56,932 bases of DNA from positions 1-56,932 of the forward strand of contig JAGCCO010000030.1 in NCBI GenBank assembly GCA_017651645.1, given 5' to 3'. The notes under the pieces were generated by a model that saw nothing but the letters and a program-made list of their open reading frames with translations, was not told the origin of the DNA and made no database searches. The translations under genes were made by a program, and so were the position numbers. Numbering within the stretch: the first letter of the stretch is position 1; every line of letters starts with the position of its first letter. Of this stretch, positions 1 to 8,899 are shown one piece after another. The DNA comes from Bacteroidales bacterium (GTDB lineage Bacteria > Bacteroidota > Bacteroidia > Bacteroidales > F082).

Positions 1-222
1 GGGAGTCTCCTTGTACTTGTCAATGAGAAGTCCCGCTCCGAAACTACACGCGGAAGTGAATGCAATCAAGAACAAGAACCGCCAGTCCCACCATCCGTAG
101 AAGATGTAGGACACCACCACGATGAAGAGATTCTGCAGTTTCAGGTTCTTTTGGATGACGAACCAATACAACAGAAACACAATCGGTAGGAAGATGGCGA
201 ATTCTATGGAGTTGAAAAGCAT
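1..222 (-). CDS. MBOAT O-acyltransferase, N-terminal fragment (cut by window edge)
   Basis: Only the first 74 codons are inside the window; the gene runs off the left end. The visible protein starts with a hydrophobic segment and carries an FYGWWDWRF motif, almost the same as the start of the complete MBOAT gene at 1169-2602. MBOAT (AlgI-like) proteins are polytopic inner-membrane enzymes that move acyl groups to extracytoplasmic polysaccharide. The start ATG lies 2 bases after the TAG stop of the SGNH gene upstream, the same spacing as between wecB's stop and the first MBOAT ATG is not seen, but both MBOAT starts sit next to a TAG. It is a second, tandem paralogue of the downstream-encoded pair. 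Whether the remainder is intact cannot be seen. Confidence 0.85.
   Translation of the reverse strand, partial: MLFNSIEFAIFLPIVFLLYWFVIQKNLKLQNLFIVVVSYIFYGWWDWRFLFLIAFTSACSFGAGLLIDKYKETP
81..222. repeat. Direct repeat, copy 1 (start of truncated MBOAT gene)
   Basis: Bases 81-222 align without gaps to 2461-2602. By hand I count 19 differences in 142 positions, so about 87 per cent identity. The last 22 bases up to and including the start codon are identical. It is coding DNA from a gene duplication. The repeat is direct, with a spacing of 2380 bases, and encloses one MBOAT-SGNH unit. Confidence 0.85.
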
Positions 223-224
223 CC

Positions 225-1169
225 CTATATCTTGTTCAAGGAAATCAAATCTTCCACGAGCGTTTCGGAAAACTTCCGGGCGGCGGCGGAATTCAGATGC
301 ACCGATACGACGAAATTGTTCTGGTCATAACATTCCGGGGTGTCGGTATAATCGAGATACACACCTCCGTATTTTTCCGCGACCTCTTCAAAATAGGCTC
401 GTGCCTCTTCATATCCTATCAACTTAGTTCGGGCCTCCGCATAAAAAGGGCTGTTGACCAGGATGACTTGGACGGAATCCGCCTGGCAATGGGCCAGGAA
501 ACCCTCCAGCAAGGATTTGCCCTCGGCAGACAAGGTAACCTGTTCCGTTTTCATCCGTTCCAGTTCCGAACCGTTCCAACGCCCTTTTTCCGGCAGAAAA
601 CCTTTATAGGATGGCCGGGAGGCATAATGCTTGAGATGCAATGCTTCCAGCAAGCCATTTTTGATAACCTGCTGATAGCCGAAGAACCGATACAGAGGCA
701 CGCACAGTTCCAGAAATCCGTAGCCTGCTTCCCGAAGCGCCTTTCTCATGGCCTTGTCATAGACAAGCGGGAAAAACTGCTCGGACTCGTGCTGGTGCCG
801 GATATCCTGCATGACCTGAATGGTCAGATAATCGATATTCTGGATAATCAGATCCGGCTTCCGATTATGCTCCCGGTACAACCGATACTTCAGCAACTGG
901 GCATTGATTGGATAACCGCCGATGCTGATATTGAAAGACTGCTTCCGGCTGAGCGAGTCAATGACGTGCGTGTCAAAGTGGGATTTTCCCCGGGAGTTCC
1001 CCATGATCAGGATGTCGTTGTCCATACCTCCTTTCAGCATGGCACTATAATCCTGAAACCGATAGTCCTCCATCTTCAGCAGCCCACTACAGATCAACCG
1101 GTCCAGACCGAAAGCCAAGACCAGCACCAAAACGGCAAACCCCAAAAACTTCAGCAGAAACTTCTTCAT
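225..1169 (-). CDS. SGNH-type (DltD/AlgJ-like) membrane-anchored acyl-transfer partner
   Basis: The protein has 314 residues. I chose the ATG at 1169, which shares one base with the TGA of the upstream MBOAT gene; a longer reading would overlap that gene by about 100 bases. Residues 5-20 form one hydrophobic segment, giving a membrane-anchored periplasmic protein. The sequence MGNSRG near residue 57 places a serine (about residue 59) in the position of the SGNH nucleophile, and SVHLN near the C terminus could supply the catalytic histidine. Such proteins pair with MBOAT enzymes, as AlgJ/AlgX do with AlgI and DltD with DltB, to O-acylate surface glycans. It lies between two MBOAT genes, so the pair MBOAT-SGNH is the likely functional unit. 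The exact family is not certain because similarity is limited to short motifs. Confidence 0.75.
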   Translation of the reverse strand: MKKFLLKFLGFAVLVLVLAFGLDRLICSGLLKMEDYRFQDYSAMLKGGMDNDILIMGNSRGKSHFDTHVIDSLSRKQSFNISIGGYPINAQLLKYRLYREHNRKPDLIIQNIDYLTIQVMQDIRHQHESEQFFPLVYDKAMRKALREAGYGFLELCVPLYRFFGYQQVIKNGLLEALHLKHYASRPSYKGFLPEKGRWNGSELERMKTEQVTLSAEGKSLLEGFLAHCQADSVQVILVNSPFYAEARTKLIGYEEARAYFEEVAEKYGGVYLDYTDTPECYDQNNFVVSVHLNSAAARKFSETLVEDLISLNKI

Positions 1170-2602
1170 CAGAACTGGAAGTAAATGAAATTGACCGCAT
1201 GACCGCCGAAAGCGAACGTCAGGAACAAGACCACCAGATAGGCGGCATATCTGACCACTCCCCACTTGATCCCGGACAGGTCAAAGCCATGTTCCTTGTC
1301 ACGCTGGAACCACTCCACAAGCAGCATGATAACGATCGCCACCGCGAATCCCGTTACGCCGGACGCATCCGGATGGGAGAACAACGATGCCGAGCAGATG
1401 CCCTTCAAATAGTTCCATGCCTGCCCGATACTGTCTGCCTTGAAGATAATCCAACCAACCGTAGCCAGAAAGAACGTCAGCAGCATCTGGCTAAATTCTT
1501 TCAAGGACGGAAGAAGTCTCCCCTCGGCAACAGTGTCCCGGTATTTCCTGTTCTTCCCCATGAGGATGAGCGGCAAGAAAAGGAAGGCATGGAAGGCGCC
1601 CCAGGCGATGAACGTCCAATTCGCGCCATGCCATAAACCGCTGAGCAGGAAGATCACGAACGTATTACGGACAATCTTCGCCTTCGAACACCGGCTACCG
1701 CCGAGAGGGATATACACATAATCCCGGAACCAAGTCGTTAGGGAGATGTGCCAGCGGCGCCAGAATTCAGCGATATCACGGCTGAAATACGGGAAATTGA
1801 AATTCTTCATCGTCTTGAAACCGAAGAGTTTTCCCGTGCCGATGGCCATATCTGAATACCCCGAGAAATCACCATAGATCTGGAAGGCAAAGAAGATGGC
1901 GGCCAGCAGCAGCGTACTGCCGCTCTGCGTCTGGTAAGTCGAAAAGACGCGGTCCACATAGACCGCACAGTTGTCGGCAATCACCATTTTCTTGAACAGC
2001 CCCCACAGAATCTGACGCAACCCGTCCACCCCCGTCTCATAGTCGAAGGTCCGGGGCTTTTCCAGTTGCGGCAGCAGATTCGTCGCCCGTTCGATCGGGC
2101 CCGCCAGCAACTGGGGGAAGAATCCCACATATGCGCAATACTGAATGACATCGTGCGTAGGTTTCAGTTTCTCCCGATATACGTCGATACTATAACTCAA
2201 TGCCTTGAACGTGTAGAAACTGATGCCGACAGGAAGGATTACTTTCAGTAACAAGCCGTCCGTTTTCGCGCCGAGGAAAGCATCCGCAAAGGAGGTGACA
2301 AAGAAATTGTAATACTTGAATACCCCCAGAATAAGCAGGTTTATGACGATGTTCAAGATATTGGCCGTCTTCGCCTTCCGGGGTGTATCCCGGTACTTCT
2401 CAATGGCCAACCCACTGGCATAACTGAACAACGACGTAAAGGCAAGCAACACCAGAAAACGCCAGTCCCACCATCCATAAAAGACGTAGGACGCCACCAC
2501 AATGAAGATGTTCTGCAACTTCAGGTTCCGATTGAAGACGAACCAATAGAGCAGAAACACTATCGGGAGGAAAATGGCGAATTCTATGGAGTTGAAAAGC
2601 AT
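1169..2602 (-). CDS. MBOAT family O-acyltransferase (AlgI-like)
   Basis: This 477-residue polytopic membrane protein matches the usual length of AlgI-type MBOAT enzymes. Visible hallmarks are the FYGWWDWRF motif near residue 42, PVGISFYTFKALSY, FFPQLLAGPIERA, the FWRRWHISLTTWFRDYVYIPLGG block and GLWHGANWTFIAWG, which contains the conserved active-site histidine. The family transfers acetyl or other acyl groups across the inner membrane to a polysaccharide. Its start lies directly after wecB and its stop is fused to the start of the SGNH partner, so the two are probably made together. A second MBOAT copy begins at 222. The donor and the sugar acceptor cannot be told from sequence. Confidence 0.95.
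   Translation of the reverse strand: MLFNSIEFAIFLPIVFLLYWFVFNRNLKLQNIFIVVASYVFYGWWDWRFLVLLAFTSLFSYASGLAIEKYRDTPRKAKTANILNIVINLLILGVFKYYNFFVTSFADAFLGAKTDGLLLKVILPVGISFYTFKALSYSIDVYREKLKPTHDVIQYCAYVGFFPQLLAGPIERATNLLPQLEKPRTFDYETGVDGLRQILWGLFKKMVIADNCAVYVDRVFSTYQTQSGSTLLLAAIFFAFQIYGDFSGYSDMAIGTGKLFGFKTMKNFNFPYFSRDIAEFWRRWHISLTTWFRDYVYIPLGGSRCSKAKIVRNTFVIFLLSGLWHGANWTFIAWGAFHAFLFLPLILMGKNRKYRDTVAEGRLLPSLKEFSQMLLTFFLATVGWIIFKADSIGQAWNYLKGICSASLFSHPDASGVTGFAVAIVIMLLVEWFQRDKEHGFDLSGIKWGVVRYAAYLVVLFLTFAFGGHAVNFIYFQF
2461..2602. repeat. Direct repeat, copy 2 (start of complete MBOAT gene)
   Basis: This is the partner of 81-222, in the same orientation. It encodes the first 47 residues of the complete MBOAT protein. 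Recombination between the two copies would remove the intervening MBOAT and SGNH genes and leave a hybrid MBOAT. Confidence 0.85.
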
Positions 2603-2603
2603 C

Positions 2604-3734
2604 CTATGCTACATTTCCTGAATTGACGTAATCAATGATGCTTTGGAGTATTCTATGAGAGGCCTTTCCATCTCCGAACAGGGGCGGGAAGCAGACATCA
2701 TTCCCGGAGAGAGTGTTGTACGCATTGATTATCCTGTCATAATCCGCATCGGCAAGGATGCCTGCGTGATACTCAAGTATTTCTACCCACTCCGTTTCCG
2801 GGCGGAGTATAACACAGGGCTTCCCAAAGAAAAACGCCTCTTTCTGGACTCCGCCACTGTCGGTCATGACTACTCGCGCATTCTTTTCCAAGGTCAGAAT
2901 GTCGAAGAAGGATGCCGGTGGTATGATGTTAATCTTGCTGGAGAGTCCCGAAGGAAGGTACTTCTTAGTCCTGGGATGCAGAGGAAGCACGATTGGAATA
3001 TCATTCTCTTCAGCGACTCGTGAGAGCGCGCGGAATATGCTTTCAATTCTTTCCGGATTGTCGGTGTTGAAGTCCCTGTGGATGGTAGCAAGGATGTAAT
3101 TCCCGGAACTGACATGACAGTCGTTCAGAATTGTGCTTTTCTTTTCAGCCATTTTGCTGAAATACAAGGCATTGTCATACATAACGTCTCCCGAGTTGAC
3201 AATCAACCGCCTTTTCCCTCCTTGGAAAAGGGCCTTCGATGAACCCATACCCTCGGAAACGAGATTATCATAGGCAGTCTTTGTAGGGGGAAACAGAATG
3301 GATGAAAGGTGGTCACAAACGATTCTGTTCAGTTCCTCGGGCATGCTCATATTGAAGGATCGAAGTCCCGCCTCAACATGAAACACGGGTATTTGCAATT
3401 TGGAGGCAGCTACGGCCCCGGCAAGCGTGGAATTGGTGTCACCATACAAAATAATACCGTCGAAATGGTCTGAAGTGAGCACCTTTTCGATGCCGTCAAT
3501 CATTTTGGCAGTTTGCACCCCATGAGATCCGGACCCGACTCCCAGATTATAATCAGGCGAGGGAATACCGAGCTCGTCGAAAAACACTTGGGACATGTTC
3601 GCGTCGTAGTGCTGACCGGTATGCAGGATCCGTTCTTCGATCTTGTCCTGGAAATTCTCTCGGATCGCCCTGGAAATCGCCGCCGCCTTAATAATCTGCG
3701 GCCTGGCTCCGATAACTGTGAGAAGTCTGATCAT
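2604..3734 (-). CDS. wecB: UDP-N-acetylglucosamine 2-epimerase (non-hydrolysing)
   Basis: The 376-residue protein has the full length of the non-hydrolysing WecB family, which converts UDP-GlcNAc to UDP-ManNAc in the cytoplasm. It opens with a GARPQIIKAAA motif and contains YGDTNSTLAGA, HVEAGLRS and PEELNRI, which carry the conserved aspartate and two glutamates of the active site, then TIHRDFN with the conserved histidine and MTDSGGVQKEAFFFGKPC near residue 290, which binds the UDP. All key residues are therefore present. The product could be used as ManNAc or be converted further, but no ManNAc dehydrogenase is visible here. The stop is a TAG next to the MBOAT start codon. Confidence 0.95.
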   Translation of the reverse strand: MIRLLTVIGARPQIIKAAAISRAIRENFQDKIEERILHTGQHYDANMSQVFFDELGIPSPDYNLGVGSGSHGVQTAKMIDGIEKVLTSDHFDGIILYGDTNSTLAGAVAASKLQIPVFHVEAGLRSFNMSMPEELNRIVCDHLSSILFPPTKTAYDNLVSEGMGSSKALFQGGKRRLIVNSGDVMYDNALYFSKMAEKKSTILNDCHVSSGNYILATIHRDFNTDNPERIESIFRALSRVAEENDIPIVLPLHPRTKKYLPSGLSSKINIIPPASFFDILTLEKNARVVMTDSGGVQKEAFFFGKPCVILRPETEWVEILEYHAGILADADYDRIINAYNTLSGNDVCFPPLFGDGKASHRILQSIIDYVNSGNVA

Positions 3735-3745
3735 AAATATGGGGG

Positions 3746-4765
3746 TTATTTTTCTAAAAGGTCTGCAATGTACCTGTTGGTGTCGCCGACTGTCTTGTAA
3801 TAATCTTCACGTTTCTGCTTCCACTCTGCTTTCCTTGAGTCTTTGGCCAAATCGGTCGCCGTAGCCAGGACGTTCTTGAAATCCCGGATATTGAACAACA
3901 GGCCGCACTTATTCTCCAGCATCTTGAAGTTGGACATGTCATTCTCCCCTACAAAGGAGTTGGAGCGAATGGCGGGCGTACCGAGCAGCGCGGCTTCGGT
4001 GGCCATGGTCTGTGAGTCGCCTACGTACAAATCGGCATTTGCAAGGACGTCGTGTATCTGTGCGGCAGGCGTTGTCAACTTATACTTGGCAAGTTCCGGA
4101 GGAAGAACCTTTTCTGACGAGATATACACGGTCATGTACTTGCTTATCGAATCGGCCAGCGCAATCTTCTCATCCAAAGAGAATCCATTATTGTTGACGT
4201 CATGGTTCGCTGTCCATCCGACAAATCGCAAAATCGCATATGGGCATTGCAGGCCATGTTCCTGAGGATAACTGGCATCGATGCTCAGCACTTCCGGACT
4301 CAAGTAGCAATCCTCGAACAAGCCCTTGATTCTGAGATGCTTTTTCCCAAAATCAATCGTGAATGGTTCCGGTGTGACAATCCAGGTAGCCATAGGAGCC
4401 ACGACGTTATTCGTGAGCTTGACCACCTCGGAGTCCGGAAAGATGAAAGACTTGCAACCAAGCATCTTGGCGACAAGTGTGCCGTATAACGATGCTTTGG
4501 ATACGATCACATCCGGCGAGAACTCTTTGGCAATCCCCTTATAATGCCGGAAGATGCTGAATGAACTAAAAACTTTACCCGAGATGCTCTCTTTGTGGAC
4601 TCCGAATACACGATAAGGTACTCCTTCTTCCTGCAATACTTTCAGCAGCACGTCCTTGTCCCTTGCCAGCACCATGATTGAATGTCCCCTTTTTTCAAGG
4701 ATGGACATGATATACTTGAACTGGTAATAATGCTTCGGGTGGTTCAGCTCAAAAATGTATTTCAT
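3746..4765 (-). CDS. GT-B-like protein of the DUF354 type (probable glycosyltransferase)
   Basis: The protein has 339 residues and the two-Rossmann layout of GT-B enzymes. It starts MKYIFELNHPKHYYQFKY, typical of DUF354 proteins in archaeal and bacterial polysaccharide loci, and has GDSQTMATEAALLGTPAIRS in the C-terminal half, where GT-B enzymes bind the nucleotide sugar. No signal peptide or membrane segment is seen. It follows the CapK-like ligase and precedes wecB within the same run of closely spaced genes. A glycosyltransferase or an epimerase-like role is possible, since WecB-type enzymes share the fold. Catalytic function has not been assigned for this family as far as I know. Confidence 0.75.
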   Translation of the reverse strand: MKYIFELNHPKHYYQFKYIMSILEKRGHSIMVLARDKDVLLKVLQEEGVPYRVFGVHKESISGKVFSSFSIFRHYKGIAKEFSPDVIVSKASLYGTLVAKMLGCKSFIFPDSEVVKLTNNVVAPMATWIVTPEPFTIDFGKKHLRIKGLFEDCYLSPEVLSIDASYPQEHGLQCPYAILRFVGWTANHDVNNNGFSLDEKIALADSISKYMTVYISSEKVLPPELAKYKLTTPAAQIHDVLANADLYVGDSQTMATEAALLGTPAIRSNSFVGENDMSNFKMLENKCGLLFNIRDFKNVLATATDLAKDSRKAEWKQKREDYYKTVGDTNRYIADLLEK

Positions 4766-4779
4766 TTGTCTCCCAGGGT

Positions 4780-6177
4780 TTATTCAAAGCGTTTATAATC
4801 CGATACGCAATAGTCCTCCTTCCCCGAGGGGAGGACAGGAATTTCATCCACAAAAGAGAGGGCTATTTCCGAACCGGGGAACTGGTTCTCGAAATTCGTG
4901 AGAATGTAATTGAATTGTCCATTCTCTTCCGCCTTGTCCTTCAGCTTCAACAGGATCTGGACGTTACCTTCACTGTCCTGCCGGATCTGGAACTTGTCGA
5001 TCTTGTTGTATAGATTCTGGTTCTCGGTTTTATGATAATCCAGATCCGGATACAACATCATCGGAAGCGCAGTCGGAGAAATAGGCACGCCCTGTTTATT
5101 ATAGACCAATCTTCCGGCACGGCCCATGATCTCTCCGAAATGGCGCGTATGCCTTCCGCACGAGCATGGCTCGGAAGAGACACAAGACATGTCACCGACG
5201 TGATATCTGATGAAGGGAAATACATAATTCTCCAGATCGGTCGATGTGACATATCCGATTTCCCCATCCGGCAGGACATGACCCTCTTTATCGGTAATCT
5301 CAATCATGCACAACTCTTCCGTGATGTGGAGCCTGTGATTGACACACTCGTGTGAGACAATGCCGCCGTCCCCCGCCCCATAAGCGTCATAAACCGGAGC
5401 ATGAAAAACCCTTTCCAACTCTCTCCGATATGTAGGAAGCAGTACTTCCCCAGTCGTCAATACTACCTGAACGGTATCCGGCTTAAAACCGACTTGATCC
5501 AGATAACGGGCAAACACGACCAACGAGGAGCCATAACCGCGTACAACCTTGGGCCTGATTCTTTTGAATTCCTGCAATAACACCTCCATACTCTCAGGGT
5601 CAACATTGACACTGCTGTACTTATGGTTCCGCATGATGACCCGGTCATAAAAACCTTTGCTGGTCAGGAACTGTCCCTTCCGGGTCAATGAACTGCCGGC
5701 CAGGGAAAAGAACTTGTCCCCCAAATGGATCCCATAACTCTCCCACGCTCTGAACGACGACGCCCTCTGCATGCTCCATTCGCGTTTATCCATGCAGTAC
5801 TTGAGCGGGGTTCCCGTACTGCCTCCCGTGGAAGCATACTTGCGCTGACGGGGATCCGCGGTCGTACAGAAAAGGTCGTCATAGTTGTCCCGGATGATCT
5901 GTTTGGTCAAGATCGGTATTCTTTGCAAATCCTCCTTGTTCCTGATCTCTTCGGGTTTAATACCACATTCATCAAACAACCTGTGATAATAAGGAACGGT
6001 CTCGTAGCAGTGCCGGATCAGACGACGGAGTTTCTCATTCTGGATTTCCTGAATCCTTTCCCAAGAAATGAATTCATCGGCCTTCAACTTCCGCAACTGA
6101 GCGGAAAGGGTGCTTCCAAAACACAAATCTGCGGACGGAATCAGCAGATACTTGTCTATCAGATTGTATATGCCCAT
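4780..6177 (-). CDS. CapK / phenylacetate-CoA ligase-like adenylate-forming enzyme
   Basis: This 465-residue cytoplasmic protein belongs to the PaaK/CapK branch of the ANL superfamily. The phosphate-binding loop STGGSTGTPLKY lies near residue 115, YGAGDGG near residue 265, and YHVGDMSCV near residue 335 holds the conserved aspartate. CapK relatives are common in capsule loci and are thought to activate carboxylates by adenylation, but the substrate is rarely known. Nothing links it to phenylacetate metabolism here. It sits between a GT4 glycosyltransferase and a DUF354 protein. Activation of an acyl or amino acid that decorates the glycan is an inference from the setting. Confidence 0.85.
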   Translation of the reverse strand: MGIYNLIDKYLLIPSADLCFGSTLSAQLRKLKADEFISWERIQEIQNEKLRRLIRHCYETVPYYHRLFDECGIKPEEIRNKEDLQRIPILTKQIIRDNYDDLFCTTADPRQRKYASTGGSTGTPLKYCMDKREWSMQRASSFRAWESYGIHLGDKFFSLAGSSLTRKGQFLTSKGFYDRVIMRNHKYSSVNVDPESMEVLLQEFKRIRPKVVRGYGSSLVVFARYLDQVGFKPDTVQVVLTTGEVLLPTYRRELERVFHAPVYDAYGAGDGGIVSHECVNHRLHITEELCMIEITDKEGHVLPDGEIGYVTSTDLENYVFPFIRYHVGDMSCVSSEPCSCGRHTRHFGEIMGRAGRLVYNKQGVPISPTALPMMLYPDLDYHKTENQNLYNKIDKFQIRQDSEGNVQILLKLKDKAEENGQFNYILTNFENQFPGSEIALSFVDEIPVLPSGKEDYCVSDYKRFE

Positions 6178-6178
6178 A

Positions 6179-7189
6179 TTATGCGTGATATAGGGTAAAC
6201 AACGGTTCCCGGATATTGGCCCAACTATACTTTTTCACTTCACGATGTGCGGCCTCCATGATACGAAGCGTGTCTGGTATGTTCTCAAGTGCTTGTAACA
6301 TACATTGGGCAAGCGCACTGTCGTCATTCGAAGGGAAAAGCAGTCCGGTCTGTCCGTTTTCAATCATATAGGGAACCCCTCCCACCTTGCTGGAGATGAC
6401 CAGTAACCCTGCATTCATGGCCTCCAGAACGGAAACGGGCATATTGTCCACGGTCGGAGAGGACAGCAGAATGTCCGATTTGTCCAGGTAATCGTAAATC
6501 TCACGATTGGGTACCCGGCCGGTAAACTTGACATTGTCAAGCCCCATGCTTGAGGCTTGTGAAACAAGCATATCATGCAAGGATCCGTCTCCGACGAGGG
6601 TGAGCGTCGCATTGGGAATCTTCTCCTGAACTTTTTTGAATGCCCGAAAGATGCAGGGAATATTGTAAATCTCCTCATGAGACCGGATGCAGATGAAATC
6701 CGGCTTCACCGTGAGGCGTTTACGGTAGAGCGTCTCATCCAGTTCAATGATGTTGGGTATGATGGAATACGGAATCCGGTATTTGTCAAAAACATCCCCC
6801 AAAAAGCCCGAAAGAACGATATTGGCGTCCGTGCGCATCAGATAATGCCTGACAAGCCTTTGATGCTTGGCGAAGAAAGAAGATCCTCCCCCTCCATGAT
6901 AGGTAAGGATTACCCGCTTTCCGGCGAGTTTTGCGATTCCAACCCCGAGTACGGCAGGTAAAAAACCCCAGCCGGAGCAGCAGTGAATATGTGCCAAATC
7001 GTATTGCCGGACCTTTCGAAACAGACTGAACGGCATGAACAGACGTTTCAGGGCCGAGCCCCTGCAGGAGAAAACATCCGCCGTAAACCCTTCTTCCACC
7101 AAGTGCCTTTGCAGTGCTTCGACCTGTCCGGAAATTCCTCCGACACCCGGTTTGAAGTTACAAATAAACAGAACTCTTTTCATATTCAC
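6179..7189 (-). CDS. Glycosyltransferase family 4
   Basis: The 336-residue protein has the GT-B fold of GT4 enzymes. The N-terminal glycine-rich stretch after NFKPGVGGISGQ contacts the acceptor domain, and the C-terminal donor site is clear: FTGRVPNREIYDYL, then VSVLEAMNAG with the conserved E-x7-E-like glutamate, and GGVPYMIENGQTGLLFP. GT4 enzymes are retaining transferases that act at the cytoplasmic face on a lipid-linked acceptor. The stop is only one base upstream of the CapK-like gene start, which suggests coupled translation. The sugar donor and linkage are not predictable. Confidence 0.92.
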   Translation of the reverse strand: MNMKRVLFICNFKPGVGGISGQVEALQRHLVEEGFTADVFSCRGSALKRLFMPFSLFRKVRQYDLAHIHCCSGWGFLPAVLGVGIAKLAGKRVILTYHGGGGSSFFAKHQRLVRHYLMRTDANIVLSGFLGDVFDKYRIPYSIIPNIIELDETLYRKRLTVKPDFICIRSHEEIYNIPCIFRAFKKVQEKIPNATLTLVGDGSLHDMLVSQASSMGLDNVKFTGRVPNREIYDYLDKSDILLSSPTVDNMPVSVLEAMNAGLLVISSKVGGVPYMIENGQTGLLFPSNDDSALAQCMLQALENIPDTLRIMEAAHREVKKYSWANIREPLFTLYHA

Positions 7190-7198
7190 GATGTCACC

Positions 7199-8149
7199 CT
7201 ATCGGTGGCTGATAAGCCTTTGTTTGATTTTCGATCCTGTCTTCAGGAATCTGCGACGAAGTTTGAGCAGCCATACCGGACATCTGTAAAGAGATCGGGT
7301 TTTTCGTGGTTGCTTTTTCCAATCGACTTTCGCCAACTCGGGTTTTGCGTCTTTACGGTATCGATCTGACAGATAATAAGGGAGCAGACTATATGTCCTC
7401 AGATTGTCTATCAGTTGCTTATAGTCCGGATTCTTCTTTTCTTCCTCGGAAAGGTAATCCAGATTCCAAAGCATGTGCACCTTGGGATTGGTCAAATGTC
7501 CGGTGCCTCTCCACGTAGGATTCGAATCCTGGAAGTAATAAGCCAAAGGCTCATCCAAAAAGGCCACCTTATGAGAGAGCGCAATCCTGATCCACAGGTC
7601 GAAATCTTCCCCGAGTTTCAGATGCGGTTTGAATCCACCGGAACGCTGGAAAACATCCTTGGGAATAGCGACACTAATCGACGTCAACGGCATCTGCAAT
7701 TTCTCCGCATAGGTGCGGCAGTAATTGATATAGCCCGTTTGAGCGGTCGTCACGCAGATCCTTTGCCGGCCATTCTTGACATAGTAATAATTCGTGCCAT
7801 AGATTCCGGCATCGGGATATTCATGGATGAGCCAGTCCATTCTTTCAAGGAAAGTCGGTGCCCACCAATCATCCGCATCGAGAAAGCAAATGTAGTCTCC
7901 GGAAGCCGCCAAAACGCCACAATTGCGTGCCGTGCCCACGCCGGCGTTCTCCTGATGAATCAGTTGATGCTGGACGGCTGCATTCTTGAGGACAGATTGT
8001 GCTACCTGGAACGAGTCATCTGTACTCCCGTCATCCACCACAATCAGTTCAAAGTCCCGGAATGTCTGTTCCAGGACACTCGCCAGCGCTTTGCTGATAT
8101 AAAGGCCCTTGTTATAGAGTGGTATGATAACGGAAAACCTCATTCCCAT
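7199..8149 (-). CDS. Glycosyltransferase family 2
   Basis: The 316-residue protein is a GT-A fold transferase. It begins with SVIIPLYNKG and has VVDDGSTDDS near residue 40, RNCGVLAASGDYICFLDADD with the metal-binding DxD near residue 93, and GEDFDLWIRIALS near residue 185, which supplies the catalytic acid region. The C-terminal 50 residues are rich in lysine and arginine and may sit on the membrane surface. The start is directly after the TAG of the deacetylase-like gene with no spacer; an internal ATG two codons later (8143) is equally possible. Donor and acceptor are unknown. Confidence 0.92.
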   Translation of the reverse strand: MGMRFSVIIPLYNKGLYISKALASVLEQTFRDFELIVVDDGSTDDSFQVAQSVLKNAAVQHQLIHQENAGVGTARNCGVLAASGDYICFLDADDWWAPTFLERMDWLIHEYPDAGIYGTNYYYVKNGRQRICVTTAQTGYINYCRTYAEKLQMPLTSISVAIPKDVFQRSGGFKPHLKLGEDFDLWIRIALSHKVAFLDEPLAYYFQDSNPTWRGTGHLTNPKVHMLWNLDYLSEEEKKNPDYKQLIDNLRTYSLLPYYLSDRYRKDAKPELAKVDWKKQPRKTRSLYRCPVWLLKLRRRFLKTGSKIKQRLISHR

Positions 8150-8896
8150 CTATTTCTTGACGAGGACAAGGGCCCGTTTGACAACGTTCTTCGCATTCTG
8201 CAGCGCCATCTCCTTGCACCAAGCCAACCCGAAAGGATTCCAGCGCTGGGGGTGCACCGTCACCATCAGATTCTTGGGGATGACACCCCGTCGGAGACCG
8301 TCGATGATATCATCCGTCGTATGGAAAGTCAAACCTTTGGCCGTCCACTCATCCTGATACTGCGGGATCTTGTCACGGACACTCACCTTGTAACCGTCCC
8401 AGCGACGTCCGGTGTCGGTGAGATAAAACACTTTCGAAAAGTCCGTATCCAGATAAGGCTCGCTTTCGATGCCGAGGGCCTTGTAATCGTATTTCTTCCA
8501 GATATCCTTGCTGTCATACGGAGAGTGAGGGCTTCCGTGCATGCAGATACTCCGAACCGGCACCAGCTTCCGAAAGGCCTCCAGGTTCTTGCAGAAATCC
8601 GCATAGGCCTTGTCAACATCACCGTCGCAGGTTGTCAAGGATTCGTAGTGATATCCGACTTCATGACCCAAAGCTGCGATTTCCCGAATGATGCCCTCAT
8701 CCCAACTTTCCGGAACAGCCCGGAAATAGTAGATGCCGAACATGCCCTTCTCCGCCTCCACGCGCGCTGTCCGCAAGGAATTCCCGGGCAATAAATCCAC
8801 GTCATGACGCAAAACCAATGACTCGAAGCCATAGGCCTTCAAAGCATCCAATAGCGCAGCGTATTTTTCTAGCGTGAAGTCTATCCGATTCCTCAT
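8150..8896 (-). CDS. Polysaccharide-deacetylase-fold protein
   Basis: The 248-residue protein shows features of the NodB/carbohydrate-esterase 4-like fold: RHDVDLLPGN near residue 29 provides the Asp-Asp pair, GHEVGYHYESL near residue 77 provides the metal-binding histidines, and MHGSPHSPYD follows. There is no signal peptide, so it probably acts in the cytoplasm on a nucleotide sugar or lipid-linked intermediate, not on finished glycan. Family members in capsule loci are often annotated only as hypothetical deacetylases. The gene ends in TAG immediately before the GT2 start. N-deacetylation of an amino sugar would create a free amine for the ATP-grasp ligases in this locus, which is inference. 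Confidence 0.75.
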   Translation of the reverse strand: MRNRIDFTLEKYAALLDALKAYGFESLVLRHDVDLLPGNSLRTARVEAEKGMFGIYYFRAVPESWDEGIIREIAALGHEVGYHYESLTTCDGDVDKAYADFCKNLEAFRKLVPVRSICMHGSPHSPYDSKDIWKKYDYKALGIESEPYLDTDFSKVFYLTDTGRRWDGYKVSVRDKIPQYQDEWTAKGLTFHTTDDIIDGLRRGVIPKNLMVTVHPQRWNPFGLAWCKEMALQNAKNVVKRALVLVKK

Positions 8897-8899
8897 CCC

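Noticed and set aside
297..1184. Long plus-strand frame of 295 codons opposite the SGNH gene
   Set aside because: It is the mirror of a well-supported minus-strand gene; its translation shows no family motif and it would be the only plus-strand gene here.
7415..8794. Plus-strand frame of 459 codons opposite the GT2 and deacetylase genes
   Set aside because: It spans the antisense of two genes with intact catalytic motifs and has no recognisable domain.
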